Shown: positions 1 through 10,260, counted from the stretch's first letter. The stretch is 64,000 nucleotides of DNA from Candidatus Methanosphaera massiliense (GCF_028890305.1 NZ_JARBXM010000001.1:1034501-1098500), one strand, 5' to 3'. A program made the numbers and translations. Notes: generated by a model from the sequence alone, not told the origin.

Positions 1-460
1 ACCTGTGTGCATCACCACCACCTAACTCAACAGCTTTTTTCTCAAGTTTCTGTAGTCCCGGTGTTGTTTTACGTGTACATGCAACACGAACATCAGGGTT
101 TACTTCATGTACTTTTTTACAGGTATCATGTACAAGGGTGGCAATACCACTTAGATGCATAAGATAATTAAGAATAGTACGTTCTGCCATTAAAATATCA
201 CGTGCTCTACCTTCAAATTCAAGTATAATGTCACCTTTATGAATTTCATCACCATCAAGATAACTGTTTGATATATTTAAGTTAAACTGGTCAATAATGT
301 AATGAGCTACATCCATTCCTGCAAGTATTCCATCAGCCTTACATGTTATTTCTGCCTGAGCCCATTTATCCTCACTAACTAAACTGTTAGTTGTTATATC
401 TTCAAAACCGATGTCATCATAAACATTTTCCATGATTCTATTATCACTAAAAATAGCCAT
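1..460 (-). CDS. nadC: Nicotinate-nucleotide pyrophosphorylase (quinolinate phosphoribosyltransferase), 3' part missing
   Basis: About 153 N-terminal codons are visible; the gene runs off the left edge. NadC makes nicotinate mononucleotide from quinolinate and PRPP in de novo NAD synthesis in the cytoplasm. The NadC signature is readable: AERTILNYLMHLSGIAT from about residue 92, then TRKTTPGLQKLEKKAV and GGGDAHR near the edge. The TRKTTPG arginine and lysine are the family's substrate-binding residues. The ATG at 460 is the first good start (MAIFSDNRI...), with a GAGGG Shine-Dalgarno 11 nt upstream. It is transcribed divergently from rnz across a 185-nt AT-rich gap. The identification is secure for the visible part; the C-terminal half cannot be judged. 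Confidence 0.93.
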   Translation of the reverse strand, partial: MAIFSDNRIMENVYDDIGFEDITTNSLVSEDKWAQAEITCKADGILAGMDVAHYIIDQFNLNISNSYLDGDEIHKGDIILEFEGRARDILMAERTILNYLMHLSGIATLVHDTCKKVHEVNPDVRVACTRKTTPGLQKLEKKAVELGGGDAHR

Positions 461-631
461 TAATTTCACTTTCCCTCTTGTTAGATAGTTAATAACAATA
501 TATATTAATAATACTAAAAACAATTTACTAAGGATTTATTATAAATATTTCACTGTTTTCTTAAATTAAATATCATAGAAATAACATAATAATTATTAGA
601 TAATATATATTTATTTTTACAACTAACATAA

Positions 632-637
632 GGGAGG
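632..637 (+). promoter_or_regulatory. Shine-Dalgarno GGGAGG that sets a non-canonical rnz start
   Basis: GGGAGG ends 8 nt before an ATT codon at 646. An in-frame TAA lies at 643-645, so nothing upstream can be part of the reading frame, and there is no ATG, GTG or TTG until residue 45 of the protein. The 8-nt spacing equals that seen at mfnB, pheS and hemB in this window. Confidence 0.8.
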
Positions 638-645
638 TTATTTAA

Positions 646-1575
646 ATTATAGAATTAACCTTTTTAGGAACAGCTTCAGCAATACCAACAAGAAAAAGGA
701 ATCATACAGCAATAATAGTAAAGATTTCTAATAGAACAATCCTACTAGATTGCGGAGAAGCAACACAAAAACAAATAATGAAAGCTGAAGTAAGTCCTAT
801 GAAGATAGATGATATATACATCACTCACTTACACGGTGATCATATACTAGGATTACCAGGTATTATACAATCACTAGCATTCCGTGGAAGAACAAGACCA
901 TTAAACATCTATGGACCAAAGGGTATAACAGAACTACTTGACCATATAAGACATCTAGGCTACTGTACAATAGGATATGAAATAATTGTACATGAAATAA
1001 CAGATGATGATGTTGTAATCTATCAACAAAATGATTTTAAAGTAATGGCTAAAAAGATGAAGCATACAGTACCTGATTATGCATACAAAATCGAAGAAAT
1101 CAGACAACCTAAATTCTTGAGAAATAAAGCAATAGAATTAGGAGTTCCACCAGGACCCTTATTTGGAAAACTACAGGCAGGAAAACCTGTCACTGTAGAT
1201 GATAAAGTAATTAATCCAGAAGAAGTACTAGGACCACCAAGAAAAGGTGTTAAATTCGTTTTCAGTGGAGATACTATTCCACAGGAATCAATGATAGACT
1301 TTGCAAAAGATGCAGATTTACTTATTCATGAAGCAACATTCACAAAGGATATAAAAGAAAAATCATTAGAAAACGGACATACGGTAGCAGAAGATGCTGC
1401 AAAAATAGCAAAACAGGCAAATGTAGAAAAATTAATTATAACACACTTATCTAACAGATACACAGATTCAAAACCATTAGTTGACGAAGCACGAAACATA
1501 TTCGAAAATACAACATACGCAGAGGATTTCATGACAGTAATAATAGAAAACAAAAAACCAATCACAATCAAATAA
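646..1575 (+). CDS. rnz: Ribonuclease Z (tRNA 3' processing endonuclease), apparent ATT start
   Basis: RNase Z cuts the 3' trailer from tRNA precursors. The protein is a metallo-beta-lactamase-fold enzyme with the HxHxDH zinc motif (THLHGDH), followed by ILGLPG, and a later SGDT plus a histidine in THLSNRYT near the C-terminus. The 309-aa length with this start matches the family's usual size of about 305. Starting at the first ATG (778) would remove the conserved N-terminal strand ELTFLGTASAIPT and LLDCGEATQ. The reading frame is therefore extended back to ATT at 646 (or ATA at 649), just after an in-frame TAA and 8 nt from GGGAGG. The function call is secure; the exact start codon is inference. 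Confidence 0.92.
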   Translation: MIELTFLGTASAIPTRKRNHTAIIVKISNRTILLDCGEATQKQIMKAEVSPMKIDDIYITHLHGDHILGLPGIIQSLAFRGRTRPLNIYGPKGITELLDHIRHLGYCTIGYEIIVHEITDDDVVIYQQNDFKVMAKKMKHTVPDYAYKIEEIRQPKFLRNKAIELGVPPGPLFGKLQAGKPVTVDDKVINPEEVLGPPRKGVKFVFSGDTIPQESMIDFAKDADLLIHEATFTKDIKEKSLENGHTVAEDAAKIAKQANVEKLIITHLSNRYTDSKPLVDEARNIFENTTYAEDFMTVIIENKKPITIK

Positions 1576-1678
1576 TAAAAACAACACTAAAAAACAATTT
1601 AAAGAAAAACAACTGAAATTTTTAATTAACATAAAAAACAGAAATAAAAATAACTAATAATAAAACAACGTGGTAACA

Positions 1679-2374
1679 ATGGCTTTATTTAATAATATAG
1701 AAATCGATAAAAAAATCATCCCATTTATTCAGAAAGGAGAAGGAGTAGGCATAGTAAAAATTGATGGCATGGGTAAATGCTCAGTAAGACTAGAATCAAA
1801 CCAGATAATCATAGAACAATATGAATCAAGTCAAAGACCAACAGCAATACCATTACCAGACATCAACCTATTAAGCTATGACCAAGGAAATTTTATAAAC
1901 GAACCAAAAATGCATGTAGGAGTATCAGGCAGACACTTCGTATTTGCAGGTGTAGACAATAATGACGATGAACTACAACGTTTCTACAACACAATCCTAA
2001 ACCTTAAGGAAAGAGAACAACAAAGAAATCAACCAAACCAAAAACCACATCACAGTGGAATGCCAAGACCAAATCCAAACGTAACAAATCCAAACAAAAA
2101 CCCAAACATCAACAGACCACCAGTAAATAATCTAGAACCAAACAACCAACCACCAAGAGCACCACAACAAAACACACCAGAACCAAACATGCCAGTAAAT
2201 GAAAATCCTGATTTCCCAGTAGATCAGCCAGAAACAGAATACATAGAAGAACCAGTACAAACACAGAAAATAGACCCAGTTGAAGAAATAAGAAGATACT
2301 ATGAACTAAAAGAAGATGGAATAATCACAGAAGAGGAATTCGACAAAAAGAAAAAACAATTACTCGGTATATAA
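1679..2374 (+). CDS. PH-like domain protein with C-terminal SHOCT motif
   Basis: A 231-aa soluble protein. Residues 1-115 look like a small beta-rich PH-like (bacterial pleckstrin homology type) domain ending in a helix (LQRFYNTILNLKEREQQ). A long Asn/Pro/Gln-rich low-complexity linker follows (about 116-195). The C-terminus, EEIRRYYELKEDGIITEEEF, is a SHOCT motif, a short helical element usually found at protein ends and thought to mediate oligomerisation. There is no signal peptide or membrane segment. A GTG at 1670 is possible, but ATG 1679 gives the natural MALFNN start. It stands alone between rnz and a tiny membrane ORF. Another SHOCT protein lies at 57535-58443. Its role is unknown. 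Confidence 0.8.
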   Translation: MALFNNIEIDKKIIPFIQKGEGVGIVKIDGMGKCSVRLESNQIIIEQYESSQRPTAIPLPDINLLSYDQGNFINEPKMHVGVSGRHFVFAGVDNNDDELQRFYNTILNLKEREQQRNQPNQKPHHSGMPRPNPNVTNPNKNPNINRPPVNNLEPNNQPPRAPQQNTPEPNMPVNENPDFPVDQPETEYIEEPVQTQKIDPVEEIRRYYELKEDGIITEEEFDKKKKQLLGI

Positions 2375-2452
2375 AAACAATATACTCTTCATCACCATTC
2401 TTTCTTTAACCTTATTTTTTTCTAATAACTAATTTTTATAAAAGTGGAATCT

Positions 2453-2542
2453 ATGAAACCAAGAAATATAGTAAACATGTTAATGGGCACAACAATACTA
2501 TTATCAATCATAATAGTACTAACAGCACTATATCTACGATAA
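2453..2542 (+). CDS. Tiny single-span membrane protein (29 aa), hypothetical
   Basis: ATG at 2453, stop TAA at 2540-2542. The short product starts MKPRNIVNMLMG and continues as one hydrophobic helix (TTILLSIIIVLTALYL) ending in Arg, a typical small membrane protein layout with a positive N-terminus. A weak GTGGA lies 5-6 nt upstream. It sits in the 350-nt space between the PH/SHOCT gene and rfcS. No family was recognised. It could be a chance ORF, but the clean hydrophobic segment and charge pattern make it worth listing. Confidence 0.4.
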   Translation: MKPRNIVNMLMGTTILLSIIIVLTALYLR

Positions 2543-2725
2543 TTCCTAAAAAACATATTTTCCATAAACAGATAATTCAATTAATCTGACAAAAAAAATA
2601 ATAAGAAATCTTAGAAAAAATAATAAAAAAATAATAATAAATATAGTAACTAACGAGATTATAACAGAATAACTTAATATAATAAAATATAATTTTTTAA
2701 TCATAAATTTAGGCGGATTAATATA

Positions 2726-3691
2726 ATGAACACTCCATGGGTAGAAAAATACAGACCACGAACATTAGATGAAGTAATAGGACAAGAACACATAGTTGAA
2801 CGATTAAAAAGATATGTAGATGAAAACTCCCTACCAAACATAATGTTTACAGGAACAGCAGGAGTAGGAAAAACAACCTGCGCACTAGCACTAGCAAAAA
2901 CATTACTAGGAGACTACTGGCAACAAAACTTCCTAGAACTAAATGCATCAGATGCAAGAGGAATAGACACAGTAAGAAATGAAATAAAAAGCTTCTGTAA
3001 ACTAAAAGCAGTAGGAGCACCATTCAGGATAATATTCCTAGATGAAGTAGACAACATGACAAAAGATGCTCAACAAGCACTAAGAAGAGAAATGGAAATG
3101 TACACAAAAACATCATCTTTCATACTATCATGTAACTACTCATCAAAAATTATAGACCCAATACAATCAAGATGTGCGATATTCAGATTCACACCAATCA
3201 AAGCAGCACAGATAATAAGAAGACTAAAATACATAGCAGAACAAGAAGGAATAGAAGCAGAACAATCAGCACTAGAAAACATAGTATACTTTACTCAGGG
3301 AGATATGAGACGCTCAATAAACATACTCCAAGCATCCACAACAACAGACAACAAAGTAACAGAAGAAGCAGTATACGATGTAATAAGCAGAGCAAAACCA
3401 AAAGATGTACGAAAAATCATAAACAAAGCATTAGACAAAGACTTCATGGGAGCAAGAGACCTGTTAAGAGATGTAATGATAATGGAAGGAGTAAGTGGAG
3501 ATGACCTCATCACACAATTCTACCAAGAAGTAACACAGATGACATACGAAGGAATTATACCAGAAGAAAGCTTTGTAAAAATAATGGAATACATGAGTGA
3601 ATGTGACTACAGAATAAGAGAAGGATCTAATCCAAGATTACAATTAGAAGCTTTATTAAGTAAATTTTTAATAGTTAAACAGGATGCATAA
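2726..3691 (+). CDS. rfcS: Replication factor C small subunit
   Basis: Clamp-loader ATPase subunit that, with RfcL, opens the PCNA ring and loads it on primer-template DNA. The 321-aa length is typical of archaeal RfcS. AAA+ motifs in order: [16 protein letters not shown] (RFC box II) at the N-terminus, Walker [10 protein letters not shown] at about 43-51, Walker B LDEVD at about 105, sensor 1 LSCNYSSKI, and the SRC arginine-finger motif at about 148 (QSRC). The C-terminal collar domain follows. GGCGG lies 9 nt before the ATG. Only 2 nt separate its stop from the rfcL start, so the two are co-transcribed and probably translationally coupled. Confidence 0.97.
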   Translation: MNTPWVEKYRPRTLDEVIGQEHIVERLKRYVDENSLPNIMFTGTAGVGKTTCALALAKTLLGDYWQQNFLELNASDARGIDTVRNEIKSFCKLKAVGAPFRIIFLDEVDNMTKDAQQALRREMEMYTKTSSFILSCNYSSKIIDPIQSRCAIFRFTPIKAAQIIRRLKYIAEQEGIEAEQSALENIVYFTQGDMRRSINILQASTTTDNKVTEEAVYDVISRAKPKDVRKIINKALDKDFMGARDLLRDVMIMEGVSGDDLITQFYQEVTQMTYEGIIPEESFVKIMEYMSECDYRIREGSNPRLQLEALLSKFLIVKQDA

Positions 3692-3693
3692 AA

Positions 3694-5280
3694 TTGAAAT
3701 GGGTAGAAAAATATGCACCTAAAACATTAGGTGACGTACTTGGAAATGCCAAAGCAAAGGCAGAAATAGAAGTATGGGCTAATAAATGGCTACACGGCAA
3801 TCCTCAGAAACCATTATTATTAATGGGTCCACCAGGAATCGGAAAAACCACAATAGCACATTTAATTGGAGAAGAATATTTTTCTGAAACAATAGAGGTA
3901 AACGCTAGTGACAAAAGATCCTATGACATACTTAAACGTTCAATAGGAGAAGCATCAAAAACAAGAAGTTTATTCCAGTCAGGATATAAACTACTGATTA
4001 TGGATGAGGTTGATGGTATAAGCGGACGTGACGACTCCGGAGGAGTACGTGCAATTAATGATACAATAAAAAACACAAAACAGCCAATCATAATGATGGC
4101 AAATGACCCCTACAGTAAACGATTATCATCAATAAAAAGTAAATGTCAGGCAATCAAATTTACAAAAATTCATACAAACTCAATAAATGCACGACTCAAA
4201 AAGATATGTGCACATGAAGACATAACATATGACCCTGAAGCATTAAAAGAACTAAGTAAACAGAGCAGTGGGGACCTACGTTCAGCAATAACTAGCCTAG
4301 AAGCAGTAGTGGACAGTAATAGAAATATTACTAAAGAGAGCGTTGCTGTAATATCAGAGAAAGATGGAGAACAAAATATCTTCGACACAGTAAGAACAGT
4401 GCTTAAAAGTAAAAACCCTGACCATATCCGTGATGCAATGCGTGTAGATGCACAGCCACAATTTCTCATAGAATTACTAGCAGAAAATATTCCACGGGAA
4501 TATGAAAGAGTTGATGAAATTGCAAAGGCATATGACATGATTTCACTAGCTGATGTAAATCTTGGAAGAGCATTCAGAACACAGAATTATACATACTGGA
4601 AATATGCTTTCCTATTTATGGGTAGAGGAGTAGCAGCTGCTAAAGAAAAGACCTATAAGAAATTCACCAGATATTCTAATTCAACAGTCTATAAGAAACT
4701 ATCAAAGAGTCGAAAGAATAAAAATCTTAAAGAAGCAGTAACTCATAAGATGAGTGAAAAGCTACACACATCACCAAAAGAATTAGAGAAACAATTACCA
4801 TTCTATGAAGAACTCTTTAAAGATAATGAAATAGCATATGATCTTAAAGAATACTTCCAACTTGAGGATGATGAAGTAAAATTATTCCGTTCAAGAAAGA
4901 TACCTGCTTCAGTAGAGAAGAAAAGAATCAAGGAGCTACGAAAACAGCAAGAACTAGAAGAAAAAGAAATCCAGAAACAGAAGAAAGAACAGGCAAAAAT
5001 GGACAAAACAAAACAGGAAACAAAGAAATCAGCCACTACTAAGAAACAAGAAACAAAAACAACTGATAAGACAACTAAAAAGGATACAGATAAAACAAGT
5101 AATAATGATACAAAGAAAAAACAAGTAAAGAAAACAACAAAGACAAGTAAGAAACCTGAAAAATCACAGAAAACCAGAGAAGATAAGAATACGGAAGAAA
5201 AACCACAGAAAAAATCTTTAAATAAGGATAAGAAAAAGAATAAGAAGAAATCCAAACAGACTACATTGTTTGATTTCTAA
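3694..5280 (+). CDS. rfcL: Replication factor C large subunit
   Basis: Large subunit of the archaeal clamp loader, 528 aa. AAA+ motifs: Walker A GPPGIGKTT at about 46-54 and Walker B MDEVDG at about 103. After about residue 410 the protein becomes a long Lys/Glu/Gln/Thr-rich, low-complexity tail. It ends in QTTLFDF, a PIP box matching the PCNA-binding consensus, placed at the extreme C-terminus as in other archaeal RfcL proteins. Translation starts at TTG 3694, with AGGATG 7 nt upstream inside the end of rfcS; the first residues, MKWVEKYAPKTLGDVLG, are the expected RFC N-terminus. T-rich sequence follows the stop. Confidence 0.97.
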   Translation: MKWVEKYAPKTLGDVLGNAKAKAEIEVWANKWLHGNPQKPLLLMGPPGIGKTTIAHLIGEEYFSETIEVNASDKRSYDILKRSIGEASKTRSLFQSGYKLLIMDEVDGISGRDDSGGVRAINDTIKNTKQPIIMMANDPYSKRLSSIKSKCQAIKFTKIHTNSINARLKKICAHEDITYDPEALKELSKQSSGDLRSAITSLEAVVDSNRNITKESVAVISEKDGEQNIFDTVRTVLKSKNPDHIRDAMRVDAQPQFLIELLAENIPREYERVDEIAKAYDMISLADVNLGRAFRTQNYTYWKYAFLFMGRGVAAAKEKTYKKFTRYSNSTVYKKLSKSRKNKNLKEAVTHKMSEKLHTSPKELEKQLPFYEELFKDNEIAYDLKEYFQLEDDEVKLFRSRKIPASVEKKRIKELRKQQELEEKEIQKQKKEQAKMDKTKQETKKSATTKKQETKTTDKTTKKDTDKTSNNDTKKKQVKKTTKTSKKPEKSQKTREDKNTEEKPQKKSLNKDKKKNKKKSKQTTLFDF

Positions 5281-5388
5281 TAATAATCTCCTATTCTTTT
5301 TTATAAGAGTCTAGAAATTAAACAATCTTTTTTTTAGTATAAAATTTTAATAATTTAATTATTTTACTTTAGAGGGAAGTGAGTAATA

Positions 5389-6276
5389 ATGTTTTTTTAT
5401 GCAGATAATATGATGAGATTTGCTTTTTCAGAACAATTAGATGATAATGATTATGAGCCGGGATATGCATTGATGGGAATTCCATTTGACAGTACCACTA
5501 GTTATAGGGCAGGCTCCCGTTATGGTCCTAAAGCAATAAGAGAAGCATCATATAATTTTGAGGCATATAATTTAAGATATGATACATCATTATCATGTTA
5601 TAATTATGATATTGGTGATGTACAGGTTAATTATGGTAATTATGAGGAAACAGATTATATGATAAAGGATACAGTTTTATCTCTTATTGATATGGGTCTT
5701 TCTCCTATAGCAATGGGTGGAGAGCATACTATAACTGCTGGCGTACTTGGCGCTATTCATGATTATGATGAGGAATACTTTAATGATTTAACTGTTATTC
5801 ATTTTGATGCTCATTTTGATATGAGAGATACTTATCTTGGTGAAATATATTCACATGCATCTGTACTTAGAAGAGTGCATGAGATGAATCCTAAGGAAAT
5901 TATACAGTTAGGTATCAGATCTGCAGAGTATGATGAATACCAGTATGTGAAAAGTCAGGATAATATATCATATTATACTAGTCAGGATATTCAGGATGAT
6001 AAAGAATCTGTACTAGGAGTGTTAGAGAAGGTTAAGGGTCCCGTATATCTCACAGTTGATATTGACGTGTTAGATCCTGCTTATGCTCCATCAGTAGGTA
6101 CACCTGCTCCATGTGGTTTAACTCCACGTGACATGGAGGATTTTATTGAGGTGTTAGCTCCTAAGGAAACTATTGGTATGGATTTAGTTGAGGTATCATC
6201 TGATACTATTGGTGATTCTACTAGTGTGAATGCTGCTAAGATTATCTATGACTTCTTATGTCTCCAGGAATTTTAG
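5389..6276 (+). CDS. speB: Agmatinase (ureohydrolase family)
   Basis: Hydrolyses agmatine to putrescine and urea, the usual archaeal route to polyamines. The 295-aa protein carries the ureohydrolase manganese motifs in order: GGEHT at about 110, DAHFD at about 141 and DIDVLDPAYAP at about 224. The GIPFD and SRYGPKAIREAS elements typical of agmatinases lie near the N-terminus. GAGGGAAGTGAG precedes the ATG. It is monocistronic, with T-rich sequence on both sides. The ureohydrolase family is certain. Agmatinase rather than another guanidino-hydrolase is inferred from the archaeal context. Confidence 0.93.
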   Translation: MFFYADNMMRFAFSEQLDDNDYEPGYALMGIPFDSTTSYRAGSRYGPKAIREASYNFEAYNLRYDTSLSCYNYDIGDVQVNYGNYEETDYMIKDTVLSLIDMGLSPIAMGGEHTITAGVLGAIHDYDEEYFNDLTVIHFDAHFDMRDTYLGEIYSHASVLRRVHEMNPKEIIQLGIRSAEYDEYQYVKSQDNISYYTSQDIQDDKESVLGVLEKVKGPVYLTVDIDVLDPAYAPSVGTPAPCGLTPRDMEDFIEVLAPKETIGMDLVEVSSDTIGDSTSVNAAKIIYDFLCLQEF

Positions 6277-6361
6277 TGCTTGGTTAATTGTTTAAAAGGT
6301 AATATAAAATAAACTATATATTATTTAATAAGAAATTGAAATTTATAAGAGGGATTTATTA

Positions 6362-7327
6362 ATGTTTCCAGTAACAAGAATGAGACGTATGAGGACAGAT
6401 GAAAGAATTAGAAGCATGTTTCGTGAAACAAGTGTAGATATTAGTGATTTTATCTATCCATTATACATTAAAGAATCAGCAGAAGACGGAAAACCAGAAG
6501 AAATAAGTACAATGCCAGGACAATACAGGTACTCAGTAGATGATGCTATAGACTTTGCAGGACTACTAGAAGATAGTGGACTAACCTCAGTAATTCTCTT
6601 CGGAATACCAGACCATAAAGATGAATATGGTTCAAGTGCATATGACCCTGACGGAATCATACAACAAACAATCAAAGGACTAAAAGAACAAACAGACCTA
6701 GTTGTACTAGGAGATGTTTGCATGTGTGAATACACCGACCACGGTCACTGCGGAATAATAAAAGACCAATATGTCCAAAATGATGAAACACTAAAATACC
6801 TATCCAAAATAGCAGTAAGCTATGCGGAAGCAGGTGTAGATGTAGTTGCACCAAGTGACATGATGGATGGAAGAGTACTAGCAATACGTGAAGGATTAGA
6901 TAATAATGACTTCATAAATGTACCAATATTCTCCTACGCAGCAAAATACGCATCCAGTTATTATGCACCATTCAGAGATGCAGCTGATTCAACTCCAAGC
7001 TTTGGAGATCGTAAATCATATCAGATGGATCCAGCTAACTTTAATGAAGCTATAAGAGAAGTAGAACTTGACGTACAAGAAGGAACAGATGCAATCATAG
7101 TTAAACCAGCACTTCCATACTTAGATGTATTAAGAGAAGTTAAACAAACATTTAAAATGCCAACAATAGCATACCAGGTAAGTGGAGAATACTCCATGAT
7201 AACAGCAGGTATTGAAAAAGGATACATTACAACTGATTTATTATATGAATCATTACTATCAATTAAACGTGCAGGCGCAGATATGATAATCAGTTACTTT
7301 GTACCACAATTATTAGACATAGAATAG
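6362..7327 (+). CDS. hemB: Porphobilinogen synthase (delta-aminolevulinate dehydratase)
   Basis: Condenses two 5-aminolevulinate molecules into porphobilinogen, the first common step to the tetrapyrroles that methanogens need (F430, corrinoids). The 321-aa length is normal. Visible features are the zinc-cysteine segment [11 protein letters not shown] (about 120-130), APSDMMDGR, the lysine segment [15 protein letters not shown] (about 193) and the Schiff-base lysine segment VKPALPYLD (about 246). GAGGG lies 8 nt before the ATG. It is a single gene with its own AT-rich upstream region. Confidence 0.97.
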   Translation: MFPVTRMRRMRTDERIRSMFRETSVDISDFIYPLYIKESAEDGKPEEISTMPGQYRYSVDDAIDFAGLLEDSGLTSVILFGIPDHKDEYGSSAYDPDGIIQQTIKGLKEQTDLVVLGDVCMCEYTDHGHCGIIKDQYVQNDETLKYLSKIAVSYAEAGVDVVAPSDMMDGRVLAIREGLDNNDFINVPIFSYAAKYASSYYAPFRDAADSTPSFGDRKSYQMDPANFNEAIREVELDVQEGTDAIIVKPALPYLDVLREVKQTFKMPTIAYQVSGEYSMITAGIEKGYITTDLLYESLLSIKRAGADMIISYFVPQLLDIE

Positions 7328-7542
7328 TCTAATTCACTAACCTCACCTTCCTTATTTTATTATTTTATTATTAAATTTAACAGAAGTTTAATTATTAAGT
7401 TTCAACATAAATTAAAACTATAATAAAACTTATAATATTATATTTTAATAACTTATCCTTTTTAAATGATAAACATCTACCAAGGATAATTAATAAATTA
7501 TTTTTCATTTAATCATATGATTATATAGGAGACACAATACCT

Positions 7543-8472
7543 ATGATGTTAACTAGTCAAGATATAGCTAAACTAGGAGAAATAGCTACACTACTTGAAG
7601 TTAGTGCATATCCCAAGCCAGGTAATGTTCATAGAACACAGGACTTTGAAGATATGACCTATGAAGATTTCTTAATAAGTAGTGCATCCATACGTGAAAA
7701 CTTGTATATAGCAGCATATAATGGATCAAAATACTATCCTAACATGCTAAATGCAATAAATATAGGTGAATGCATACTTGGCTGTATAAAAGAAACTAAT
7801 AACCTAGTAAAAACCAACACTAATCTTGGAATAAGCATGTTATTAGTACCAATAGCAGCTACTTTTGGAGCATTATCAGAGGAAGATTCAATAAAAAATC
7901 TACCAAAAGCTATAGATACTATTCTAAAAAACACAGAATCTGATGATGCAATAGCATTAGTTAAGGCAATTGTATTAGCAAATGCAGGTGGAATGGACAA
8001 TAAAACATCAGAATATGATGTAAATAATAAGAACACACTGGATGATATAAGAAAAAATCATATTAACATGCATAAACTACTAGAAATGTCTTCAAAATAT
8101 GATAAAATATCCTATGAACTAATAAACGGACTACCAGTAATTCTAAGTCAAGGATATCCAGTATTTAAGAAGTATGATGAAAAGTACTCACGTAATGATG
8201 TGACACTGGAAATATACTTAACAATATTAGCTAACACTCCAGACACCTTAATAAATAGAAAATATGGTGAGAAAGTAGCAGAAGATGTATCCAAAAGAGC
8301 TAATATAATACTAAATGAAACAGAAATAGGTACAAAGGAACGATTATCAGAACTAAAAAGTTTCGACATATTTCTAAGAAATAATAAATACAATCCTGGA
8401 ACAACCGCTGATTTCACGGCAGCATCACTCTTTGTAGGATTAGTAGATAAATACCTAGAAACAGGCATATAA
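7543..8472 (+). CDS. CitG/MdcB-family protein (triphosphoribosyl-dephospho-CoA synthase-like)
   Basis: A 309-aa, mostly helical soluble protein of the ATP:dephospho-CoA triphosphoribosyltransferase family. The family signature is near the N-terminus ([13 protein letters not shown], about 18-31), followed by [12 protein letters not shown]. Further on come [16 protein letters not shown] and a C-terminal [15 protein letters not shown]. In bacteria, CitG makes the prosthetic-group precursor of citrate lyase or malonate decarboxylase. Neither enzyme is encoded here and neither is expected in a methanogen, so the archaeal substrate is unknown. GGAG lies 11 nt upstream of ATG-ATG. Its stop is 25 nt from the pheS TTG start, so the two may be co-transcribed. 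Confidence 0.85.
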   Translation: MMLTSQDIAKLGEIATLLEVSAYPKPGNVHRTQDFEDMTYEDFLISSASIRENLYIAAYNGSKYYPNMLNAINIGECILGCIKETNNLVKTNTNLGISMLLVPIAATFGALSEEDSIKNLPKAIDTILKNTESDDAIALVKAIVLANAGGMDNKTSEYDVNNKNTLDDIRKNHINMHKLLEMSSKYDKISYELINGLPVILSQGYPVFKKYDEKYSRNDVTLEIYLTILANTPDTLINRKYGEKVAEDVSKRANIILNETEIGTKERLSELKSFDIFLRNNKYNPGTTADFTAASLFVGLVDKYLETGI

Positions 8473-8483
8473 AATAATGAATT

Positions 8484-8489
8484 GGGAGG
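8484..8489 (+). promoter_or_regulatory. Shine-Dalgarno GGGAGG fixing the pheS TTG start
   Basis: GGGAGG lies 8 nt before TTG 8498. The upstream in-frame ATG at 8477 precedes this site, so the ribosome-binding site would lie inside the coding region if that ATG were used. The TTG is therefore the better start. Confidence 0.75.
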
Positions 8490-8497
8490 AAAAATAC

Positions 8498-10054
8498 TTG
8501 AAAATAGATAAAATAATAAATGAACTACACGAATATGAAAAGAAATTCCTAGATGGACTATCAAAGGATTCAGACATATCACCAGAGGATATGGCAGAAC
8601 TCGAAGAAATGCCAATAAAAGCAGTAACTAGTGCAGCAGGAATGCTTGAAGCAAAAGACATAATCACAGTTCATAAAAAGATAAATGAGTATATAAGCCT
8701 ATCTGATGAAGGAAAAGACTACGCACTTAATGGATTACCAGAACATAAAATACTCAAGGCATTACAGGAATTCTCAGAAGAAGGAATAGAGGAAGTACCA
8801 CTAGCTGATGTCATAGAAAAAGCAGGTGTAACAAAACAACAAATGAACTTCTCAATAGGAACACTCATGCGCCATAACTGGGCAAGAATGAACAAAGGAA
8901 AACTCACAATAACAGAAGAAGGAAAAGAAGCAAATATAAAAGAATTACCACAAGTAAAATTCCTCAACTATCTAGCAAAAAACAGACAAGTAGCAGAAGA
9001 AAACTTACCAGATGAATTCAAGGATTTACGTAAAGAATTCCAGAAACGTAGAGAACTCTTTGACATAAAAACCACACAGGACTTCCAATTCGACCTAAAT
9101 GAACTAGGAAAAGAAATACTAGATGAAGGATTCACAATACAAAACGAGGCAACACAACTAACACATGAACAACTAAAAAATGGAACATGGAAAGACCTAC
9201 ACTACAGAGGATATGATATAACAGCATCTGCACCAAAGAACTATCCTGGAAAAATACATCCACTACAACAAACAATCGAGGAAATACGAAGCATATTCAT
9301 AGACATGGGATTTGACGAGGCAAAAGGAACAATACTCGAATCAGCATTCTGGAACTTCGACATGTTATTCCAGCCACAGGACCATGCAGCAAGAGAAATG
9401 CAGGACACATTCTATGTAAGTAATCCCCCAACAGCAAAACTACCAAGCAGAGAATTAGTAGAAAAAACAAGAGCAGAACATGAACACGGTGGAAACACTG
9501 GCTCAGAAGGATGGAACTATAAATGGAATGAAGATGTTGCAAAACAAATGGTTCTAAGAACACATACAACTGGATTATCAGTAAGATACCTATCAGAACA
9601 TCAACCACCACTAAAAATGTTCTCAGTAGGAAGAGTATTCAGACGAGAAACAATCAACTACAAACACCTACCAGAATTCCATCAAGTAGAAGGAATAGTA
9701 GCTGGAGATGACATGAGCTTTAAAAACTTACTAGGAATCCTAAAAGAATTCTACAGAAAACTAGGATTTAAGGTAAGATTCAGACCAGCATACTTCCCAT
9801 ACACATACCTCTCAATAGAATCAGAGATTTATGTACCAGAAAAGAAGAGTTGGATGGAACTAGGCGGATCTGGAATGTTCAGACCAGAAGTACTAGAACC
9901 ACTAGGTATAAAAACACAGGTAGCAGCATTTGGTCTAGGAATAGAAAGACTAGCAATGATGAGATATGGAATAGAAGATATCAGAATGCTATACCAGAGT
10001 GATATAGGCTGGCTAAGAAAATTACCTGTAACAAGAAACATTAAAGATTACTAA
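8498..10054 (+). CDS. pheS: Phenylalanyl-tRNA synthetase alpha subunit
   Basis: Catalytic subunit of the alpha2-beta2 PheRS, 518 aa from TTG 8498 ([16 protein letters not shown]...). The N-terminal third is helical with winged-helix-like tRNA-binding elements. The class II core follows: the TTGLSVRYL region, motif 2 VGRVFRRE at about 377, HQVEGIV, and motif 3 [14 protein letters not shown] at about 478. The size and the long N-terminal extension fit the archaeal/eukaryotic type. pheT is not adjacent. The start was moved from ATG 8477 to TTG 8498 on Shine-Dalgarno position. Confidence 0.96.
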   Translation: MKIDKIINELHEYEKKFLDGLSKDSDISPEDMAELEEMPIKAVTSAAGMLEAKDIITVHKKINEYISLSDEGKDYALNGLPEHKILKALQEFSEEGIEEVPLADVIEKAGVTKQQMNFSIGTLMRHNWARMNKGKLTITEEGKEANIKELPQVKFLNYLAKNRQVAEENLPDEFKDLRKEFQKRRELFDIKTTQDFQFDLNELGKEILDEGFTIQNEATQLTHEQLKNGTWKDLHYRGYDITASAPKNYPGKIHPLQQTIEEIRSIFIDMGFDEAKGTILESAFWNFDMLFQPQDHAAREMQDTFYVSNPPTAKLPSRELVEKTRAEHEHGGNTGSEGWNYKWNEDVAKQMVLRTHTTGLSVRYLSEHQPPLKMFSVGRVFRRETINYKHLPEFHQVEGIVAGDDMSFKNLLGILKEFYRKLGFKVRFRPAYFPYTYLSIESEIYVPEKKSWMELGGSGMFRPEVLEPLGIKTQVAAFGLGIERLAMMRYGIEDIRMLYQSDIGWLRKLPVTRNIKDY

Positions 10055-10093
10055 TAATTATCATACAAAATAAACTTAAAGGTTAGATTAAAA

Positions 10094-10243
10094 ATGGTAT
10101 ATAATTCATTAGAATTAACATTAGAAGCTATAACTAATACAATCACAATGTTAGAAAAAGAAAATAAGGCTGAAAATGAAGAAAAAATAGAAGAACTAAA
10201 AAAAGAGAGAAAAAAAATACTAGAAGAATTAAAAGTATTCTAG
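10094..10243 (+). CDS. Small coiled-coil protein (49 aa), hypothetical
   Basis: ATG 10094 to TAG 10243. The product starts MVYNSLELTLEAITNTITML and continues as a highly charged helix rich in Glu and Lys with a heptad-like leucine/isoleucine pattern (KIEELKKERKKILEELKVF). An AAAGGTTAG segment lies upstream. It follows pheS by 39 nt and is closed by a palindrome plus T-run, so it looks like a real short gene read from the pheS transcript. No family was recognised and the function is unknown. Confidence 0.6.
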   Translation: MVYNSLELTLEAITNTITMLEKENKAENEEKIEELKKERKKILEELKVF

Positions 10244-10260
10244 ATTAATCTCTTTTTTTT
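10242..10260 (+). terminator. Palindrome plus T-run after the small coiled-coil gene
   Basis: The perfect palindrome AGATTAATCT (10242-10251) overlaps the stop codon region and runs into CTTTTTTTT. It would end the pheS/10094 transcript before mfnB. Confidence 0.5.

Noticed and set aside
3172-3504. 110-codon plus-strand frame within rfcS in another frame
   Set aside because: Ser/Thr/Arg-rich shadow of a clearly conserved gene.
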